Shown: piece by piece, positions 59,700 to 64,000 of the stretch | How positions within the stretch are numbered: the first letter of the stretch is position 1 | Layout of the letters: each line of letters starts with the position of its first letter | NCBI RefSeq assembly: GCF_039528175.1 | Contig: NZ_BAAALH010000002.1 | Span: 1,922,001-1,986,000 of the forward strand | Direction: 5' to 3' | DNA: 64,000 nucleotides | From: Citricoccus alkalitolerans | GTDB lineage: Bacteria; Actinomycetota; Actinomycetes; Actinomycetales; Micrococcaceae | The notes under the pieces: model-generated | Seen by the model: the letters and a program-made list of their open reading frames with translations, nothing else | Databases searched by the model: none | What the model was told of the DNA's origin: nothing | Position numbers and translations under genes: made by a program

Positions 59700-59831
59700 T
59701 CAGGTCGTCCCCGACCGTCCATGCAGCACCGTCCGCCGTCCGCGATGGATTTCACGGCACGGGGTTCCCAAGGGACGGTGCAGGTGGGGGAACCCCGCAG
59801 GCTTCCTGCCAGATCACGAAAAGATCACGAA
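59700..59831 (-). promoter_or_regulatory. Structured leader of the Rpf-like gene, probable c-di-AMP (ydaO-type) riboswitch
   Basis: On the minus strand, a 10-bp stem CGGGGTTCCC / GGGAACCCCG (59788-59797 with 59760-59769) encloses an 18-nt loop. Within that loop GCACCGTCC (complement of 59773-59781) pairs perfectly with downstream GGACGGTGC (complement of 59726-59734), forming an H-type pseudoknot. GTGCCGTGAAATCC follows the first stem, and a hairpin GGTCG/CGACC lies at 59703-59716. Rpf-type genes in actinobacteria are often under c-di-AMP riboswitches, which contain a pseudoknot. Class assignment is inference. Confidence 0.5.
59811..59831. repeat. 11-bp-spaced direct repeat upstream of the Rpf-like leader
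   Basis: AGATCACGAA occurs at 59811-59820 and again at 59822-59831, one helical turn apart. On the coding strand it reads TTCGTGATCT twice. Possible operator for a regulator, or a segment of the leader RNA. Confidence 0.5.
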
Positions 59832-59912
59832 GCAGGACTAGGTCCAGTGAAATGCATCAGAACGATAACGTCAAATTATCCCCGGAGTTCCGAGTGGATT
59901 CTCATCCTGCTC

Positions 59913-60371
59913 TCATGCGCGGAGCTCGGGATCGTCCAGGAGTGCCCGCATTGAATCGAGTCCGAACATGTCGACGGCGGCGCGGGCGCTCACGGGACCT
60001 TCGTCCGGGTCCGCCCCGGCCGCCAGAAGCGTCCGCACCGACTCCTCGTTCTGCACGAAGACAGCGCAGGACAGTGCTGACTGTCCGCGGCCGTTGAGTC
60101 GATGCACGTCGGCGCCCCGGCTGATCAGGTCCGTGACCAGCCCCGGATGGTTGTTGTAGGTCGCCAGGATCAGCAGGGTGTCGCCCTTGTGGTTGGCGAG
60201 GTCGACGGGGACCCCCTGGTCGAGGACGGGCAGCAGCCGGTCGCCGTCCCCGGCGCGGGCCAGGTCAAAGAGGGAGTTCAGGAATTCCAGCTCCTCGTCG
60301 GTCAGCTCCGGCGTGCTGTTCGCTGTCGGCTGGTCGTCGGACTGGCTGGAGTGTGGGGTATCGCTCGTCAT
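59913..60371 (-). CDS. Ankyrin-repeat protein
   Basis: A 152-aa protein. Three ankyrin-like repeats: LFDLARAGDGDRLLPVLDQGVPVDLAN, HKGDTLLILATYNNHPGLVTDLISRGADVHRLN, GRGQSALSCAVFVQNEESVRTLLAAGADPDEG. The N-terminal 22 residues are polar and disordered. Likely a soluble protein-binding module; partner unknown. TAATCT (complement of 60378-60383) ends six bases before the ATG with no ribosome site, so it is probably leaderless. Divergent from argG. Confidence 0.92.
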   Translation of the reverse strand: MTSDTPHSSQSDDQPTANSTPELTDEELEFLNSLFDLARAGDGDRLLPVLDQGVPVDLANHKGDTLLILATYNNHPGLVTDLISRGADVHRLNGRGQSALSCAVFVQNEESVRTLLAAGADPDEGPVSARAAVDMFGLDSMRALLDDPELRA

Positions 60372-60467
60372 GGCACCAGATTACGGTGAGAGCACGGCGT
60401 CGTGGAGGAAGTTCTGTGGAGGGAACGACGCGGTCTGCTTGGCACCGCAGGTCGGTTCGGCTTGCCA

Positions 60468-60499
60468 TGCATAAATATGTAGACTCGTGCATAGAGCAG
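60468..60499 (+). promoter_or_regulatory. argG ARG boxes and -10 element
   Basis: TGCATAAATAT (60468-60478) is identical to the 11-mer upstream of argC; CGTGCATAGAG (60486-60496) is a second half-site-like copy. -10 TAGACT (60480-60485) lies between them. No good -35 is visible. The leader to the argG start is about 100 nt and contains a repeated ATCGCAGGC. Confidence 0.65.
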
Positions 60500-60592
60500 G
60501 TCGGCCGTTCCGTACGTGGTGCGCGGCCCCGTGACACGCAGCATCGCAGGCGGCAACGCCGGCACTATCGCAGGCAACAGAAGGAGTACGCA

Positions 60593-61840
60593 ATGACAGA
60601 GCGCATCGTCTTGGCCTATTCAGGCGGACTGGATACGTCGGTGGCCATCGGTTGGATCAGCGAGGCCACGGGTGCCGAGGTGATCGCCGTGGCCGTGGAC
60701 GTGGGCCAGGGTGGCGAGGACCTGGAGACCATCCGCCAGCGCGCCCTCGACTGCGGTGCCGTCGAAGCCTATGTCGCTGATGCCCGGGACGAGTTCGCCG
60801 AGCAGTACTGCATGCCCACACTCAAGGCCAACGGCCTGTACATGGATGCCTATCCACTGGTCTCGGCCATCTCCCGGCCGGTCATCGTCCGCCACCTGGT
60901 CGCCGCCGCCCGCCAGTTCGGGGCCTCCACCGTGGCCCACGGCTGCACCGGCAAGGGCAATGACCAGGTGCGCTTCGAGGTCGGCATCCAGACCCTGGGC
61001 CCGGACCTGAAGTGCATCGCGCCCGTCCGTGACCTCGCCCTGACCAGGGACAAGGCCATCGAGTATGCCGAGCGCCATGAGCTGCCGATCGTCACCACCA
61101 AGAAGAACCCCTTCTCGATCGACCAGAACGTCTGGGGCCGCGCCGTGGAGACCGGCTTCCTCGAGGACATCTGGAACGGACCGACCAAGGACGTCTACGA
61201 CTACTCGGACGACCCGGCCTTCCCTCCGGCCCCGGACGTGGTCACCGTGACCTTCGAGCAGGGGGTGCCCACCGCCCTGGACGGCCGTTCCCTCTCCGCG
61301 TTGCAGATCATCGAGGAGATGAACCGCCGCGCCGGCGCCCAGGGTATCGGCCGCATCGACATCGTCGAGGACCGCCTGGTCGGCATCAAGTCCCGGGAGA
61401 TCTACGAGGCCCCCGGCGCGATGGCGCTCATGACCGCCCACCGGGAACTGGAGAACGTGACGCTCGAGCGCGAGCAGGCCCGCTTCAAGAAGACCGTGGA
61501 CCAGCGTTGGACCGAGATCGTCTATGACGGACAGTGGTTCTCCCCACTGAAGAAGAACCTGGACACCTTTGTGGACGAGACCCAGAAGTATGTCTCCGGA
61601 GACATCCGGATGGAGATGCACGGCGGCCGCGCCACCGTGCAGGGACGTCGCTCCGACACCGGCCTGTACGACTACAGCCTGGCCACCTACGACGAGGGCG
61701 ATGCCTTCGATCAGTCCTCAGCGCGCGGGTTCATCGACATCTTCGGCCTGTCCTCGAAGGTCGCCACCGAACGCGACGAGCGCGTGGCCGGGGACATGGA
61801 CTCGCTGGCCGACGTCGCCCAGCTCTCGAACGAGAGCTGA
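60593..61840 (+). CDS. argG: Argininosuccinate synthase
   Basis: A 415-aa enzyme joining citrulline and aspartate with ATP. ATG 60593 follows AAGGAG; the upstream open frame is non-coding. The PP-loop motif LAYSGGLDTS covers 7-16; HGCTGKGNDQVRFE and EYAERHELPIVTTKKNPFSIDQN bind the substrates. It starts a second arg operon with its own ARG box, separated from argR by three minus-strand genes; argH follows 3 bp after the stop. Confidence 0.97.
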   Translation: MTERIVLAYSGGLDTSVAIGWISEATGAEVIAVAVDVGQGGEDLETIRQRALDCGAVEAYVADARDEFAEQYCMPTLKANGLYMDAYPLVSAISRPVIVRHLVAAARQFGASTVAHGCTGKGNDQVRFEVGIQTLGPDLKCIAPVRDLALTRDKAIEYAERHELPIVTTKKNPFSIDQNVWGRAVETGFLEDIWNGPTKDVYDYSDDPAFPPAPDVVTVTFEQGVPTALDGRSLSALQIIEEMNRRAGAQGIGRIDIVEDRLVGIKSREIYEAPGAMALMTAHRELENVTLEREQARFKKTVDQRWTEIVYDGQWFSPLKKNLDTFVDETQKYVSGDIRMEMHGGRATVQGRRSDTGLYDYSLATYDEGDAFDQSSARGFIDIFGLSSKVATERDERVAGDMDSLADVAQLSNES

Positions 61841-61843
61841 GCC

Positions 61844-63337
61844 GTGCCCGAGATCGTGCCGGAGGACCGCCGGGGTCCAGGGGCCCCAGGCCGCCCTGGG
61901 CCGACGGAACGCCATGGCACCAACGAGGGCTCGTTGTGGGGCGGCCGGTTCGCCGGCGGCCCCGCCGATGCCCTTGCGGCGTTGAGCAAGTCCACCGACT
62001 TCGACTGGCGGCTGGCCCGGTATGACATCGCCGGGTCCCGGGCCCACGCCCGAGTGCTGCAGGAGGCCGGCCTGCTCGACGACGGGGAGCTCCGGGGCAT
62101 GCTGGCCGCCCTCGACCGTCTGGAGGACGATGTCATCTCGGGCGCCTATGTCGCCTCCGAGGCGGATGAGGACGTGCACGGCTCCCTGGAGCGTGGACTC
62201 ATCGAGCGGGCCGGGCCGGAGCTGGGCGGCAAGCTCCGCGCCGGCCGGTCCCGCAACGACCAGATCGCCACGCTGGGCCGGATGTTCCTGCGCGACCACG
62301 CCCGGGTGATCGCCGCCCGCCTGGTGGAGACGATCGACGCCCTGGTGGCCCAGGCCGAGGCGCACCCGTACGCGCCGATGCCCGGCCGGACGCACCTGCA
62401 GCACGCGCAACCGGTGCTGCTGAGCCATCACCTGCTGGCTCACGCCTGGGCGATGGCCCGGGACGTGGAACGCTTCGTGGACTGGGACCGCCGTGCGGCC
62501 GTGTCGCCCTACGGTTCGGGTGCCCTGGCCGGCTCCTCGCTCGGATTGGACCCGAACGCGGTCGCCACCGAGCTGGGATTCAACTCCGCGGCCTGGAACT
62601 CGATCGACGGCACCGCCGCGCGGGACGTCTTCGCGGAGTTCGCCTGGGTGAGTGCCATGGTCGGCGTGGACCTGTCCCGCATCAGTGAGGAGATCATCTT
62701 CTGGGCCACCAAGGAGGCCGGCTTCGTCACCCTGGACGATGCCTACTCCACCGGCTCCTCGATCATGCCGCAGAAGAAGAACCCGGACGTCGCCGAACTG
62801 GCGCGCGGCAAGTCCGGGCGCCTGATCGGCAACCTGGCCGGTCTGCTGGCGACACTCAAGGGACTGCCGCTGGCGTACAACCGTGATCTGCAGGAGGACA
62901 AGGAGCCGGTCTTCGACGCCGCGGACACCCTGGAGCTGTTGCTGCCGGCGGTCTCCGGGATGATCGCCACGCTGACCTTCAACACGAAGAAGATGGCCGA
63001 GCTGGCGCCGCAGGGTTTCGCCCTGGCCACGGATATCGCGGAATGGTTGGTACGCCAGGGCGTGCCGTTCCGTGAGGCCCATGAGCTGTCCGGTGAGGCG
63101 GTCAAGCTGGCCGAGTCTCGTGGCGCGGAGTTGTGGGATCTCACGGACGAGGACTACGCCTCCATCTCCCCGGCCCTGACGCCGGCGGTCCGTACGGTCC
63201 TGTCGACCGAGGGCTCACTCAACTCCCGCAGCGCGCAGGGCGGCACCGCCCCAGTGGCCGTCGCGGCGCAGCTGTCCGAGCTCAGGTCCCAGCTGGAACC
63301 GCTGCGCGCCTTCGGGGACTCCTCGGTCCTTCCATGA
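61844..63337 (+). CDS. argH: Argininosuccinate lyase
   Basis: A 497-aa fumarase-superfamily enzyme releasing arginine and fumarate. The start is GTG 61844; the first 28 residues (Pro/Gly/Arg-rich) precede the conserved SLWGGRFAGGPADALAALS. RSRNDQIAT, TPLQ-like HLQHAQPV and the signature SSIMPQKKNPDVAEL are intact. The stop overlaps the next gene by 4 bp (ATGA). Confidence 0.97.
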   Translation: MPEIVPEDRRGPGAPGRPGPTERHGTNEGSLWGGRFAGGPADALAALSKSTDFDWRLARYDIAGSRAHARVLQEAGLLDDGELRGMLAALDRLEDDVISGAYVASEADEDVHGSLERGLIERAGPELGGKLRAGRSRNDQIATLGRMFLRDHARVIAARLVETIDALVAQAEAHPYAPMPGRTHLQHAQPVLLSHHLLAHAWAMARDVERFVDWDRRAAVSPYGSGALAGSSLGLDPNAVATELGFNSAAWNSIDGTAARDVFAEFAWVSAMVGVDLSRISEEIIFWATKEAGFVTLDDAYSTGSSIMPQKKNPDVAELARGKSGRLIGNLAGLLATLKGLPLAYNRDLQEDKEPVFDAADTLELLLPAVSGMIATLTFNTKKMAELAPQGFALATDIAEWLVRQGVPFREAHELSGEAVKLAESRGAELWDLTDEDYASISPALTPAVRTVLSTEGSLNSRSAQGGTAPVAVAAQLSELRSQLEPLRAFGDSSVLP

Positions 63338-64000
63338 TTCCGAGAGGGCTGGAGCCCCTGGAACGCGGGAGCCTGCACGCGGCACCGCTGTTGCTGGGCT
63401 CCACGCTGACCGTGGCCCGTCAGGGGGCGCCGGTCAGCGTGCGCCTGACGGAGGTCGAGGCCTACGAGGGGAGCCGCGACCCCGGCTCGCACGGCTTCCG
63501 GGGGCGCACCGCCCGCACCGCCACCATGTTCGGTCCGGTCGGTCACATCTACGTGTACTTCACCTACGGGATGCACTGGTGCGTGAACATCGTGTGCGGT
63601 CCGGAGGGAACCAGCTCGGGCGTGCTGTTGCGCGCCGGCGAGGTGGTCGCGGGGATGGGCACCGCCCTCGAGCGCCGCGGTGTCGGTGCTGCGGCCGATT
63701 CTGCAGTCCGCCACCGACCGGCCAAGGTGGCCCGTCAGCTGGCCTCCGGCCCAGCCCGCCTGGCCCAGGCGCTGGGCATCGGCGCCGGCGACGACGGCTC
63801 AGCCCTGCTCCTCGGCCCGGCACCCGGCCAGGTGCTGGATCCGACCCCGGGACAGCCGGTACCGGACGGGATCTGGTTGTCCGGCCTGCGGTCCCGACGC
63901 CGGCCGGGGACCCTGAGCGGTCCACGCACCGGGGTCTCAGGCGACGGGGGCGGACCGGACTACCCGTGGCGCTTCTGGCTGCCGGACGAGCCCTCGGTGT
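63334..64000 (+). CDS. DNA-3-methyladenine glycosylase, AAG/MPG family, 3' truncated
   Basis: ATG 63334 overlaps the argH stop, and the frame is open to the window end (222 codons seen). MIPRGLEPLERGSLHAAPLL, LTEVEAYEGSRDPGSHGFRG (catalytic Glu in VEAY), TATMFGPVGHIYVYFTYGMHW and CVNIVCGPEG are the AAG family signatures; SGPARLAQALGI follows. It excises alkylated purines. The last residues seen (YPWRFWLPDEPSV) match the usual C-terminus, so only a few codons should be missing. Coupling to argH is positional only. Confidence 0.95.
   Translation, partial: MIPRGLEPLERGSLHAAPLLLGSTLTVARQGAPVSVRLTEVEAYEGSRDPGSHGFRGRTARTATMFGPVGHIYVYFTYGMHWCVNIVCGPEGTSSGVLLRAGEVVAGMGTALERRGVGAAADSAVRHRPAKVARQLASGPARLAQALGIGAGDDGSALLLGPAPGQVLDPTPGQPVPDGIWLSGLRSRRRPGTLSGPRTGVSGDGGGPDYPWRFWLPDEPSV

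Overview
The window is high-GC chromosomal DNA from an actinobacterium, most likely a member of the Micrococcaceae (Micrococcales). The case rests on gene content and order: mtrA-mtrB-lpqB, an Rv3235-family gene beside secA, a WhiB1-type regulator, PdtaS, a 180-kDa-class NAD-glutamate dehydrogenase, an Rv2578c-family radical SAM protein and a Pls/PosA-type peptide synthetase. I cannot fix the genus from sequence alone. There are no rRNA or tRNA genes, insertion sequences, phage genes or CRISPR arrays that I can see. Two short runs of N (13335-13357 and 22556-22602) are assembly gaps inside the 5' ends of two genes; both keep the reading frame.

Layout. 1-1082: end of a MetE-like protein. 1084-6983 (minus): a five-gene MoxR-type operon (membrane protein, DUF4129, DUF4350, MoxR AAA+ ATPase, DUF58). 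7212-11417 (plus): the envelope-stress system mtrA-mtrB-lpqB, transcribed divergently from that operon. 11499-17527: ComF-like phosphoribosyltransferase, long-form ribosome hibernation factor, YcaQ-like winged-helix protein, secA. 17524-22419: a little-characterised block of six small genes (Rv3235-like, LysM membrane protein, 187-aa unknown, BldC-like HTH, SAF/CpaB-like protein, CpaE-like ATPase with an Arg in its P-loop). 22489-29148: NAD-glutamate dehydrogenase and a PdtaS-type kinase. 29262-32963: whiB1, two small genes, and infC-rpmI-rplT, where infC uses an AUU start. 33020-40106: TrmH-type methyltransferase, GlsB-type membrane protein, two MFS transporters, Nudix hydrolase, radical SAM protein, pyroglutamyl peptidase, and a small HExxH protein. 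40279-43986: pheST. 44076-50458: a phosphopantetheinyl transferase facing an M1 peptidase and a 1386-aa membrane-bound single-module peptide synthetase. 50646-51641: quinone oxidoreductase. 51809-57933: argCJBDFR. 57962-60371 (minus): lipoprotein, resuscitation-promoting-factor-like transglycosylase with a structured RNA leader, and an ankyrin protein. These three split the arginine genes from argGH (60593-63337). The window ends inside an AAG-family DNA glycosylase.

How it works together. Arginine biosynthesis is nearly complete, with bifunctional ArgJ closing the acetyl cycle. argC and argG each carry the same 11-bp ARG-box core upstream, and argR is the last gene of the first operon, so repression should join the two transcripts. 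Several genes concern the envelope: MtrAB-LpqB, the MoxR operon, the Rpf-like protein, LysM proteins and the Pls-like synthetase. At least nine genes start 6-7 nt after a TANNNT -10 box with no Shine-Dalgarno sequence, which suggests that leaderless mRNAs are common here.

Most interesting leads: an H-type pseudoknot leader (probably a c-di-AMP riboswitch) before the Rpf gene; a perfect 40-bp palindrome between that gene and the lipoprotein; the Pls-like synthetase locus; and the secA-linked SAF/CpaE-like block.
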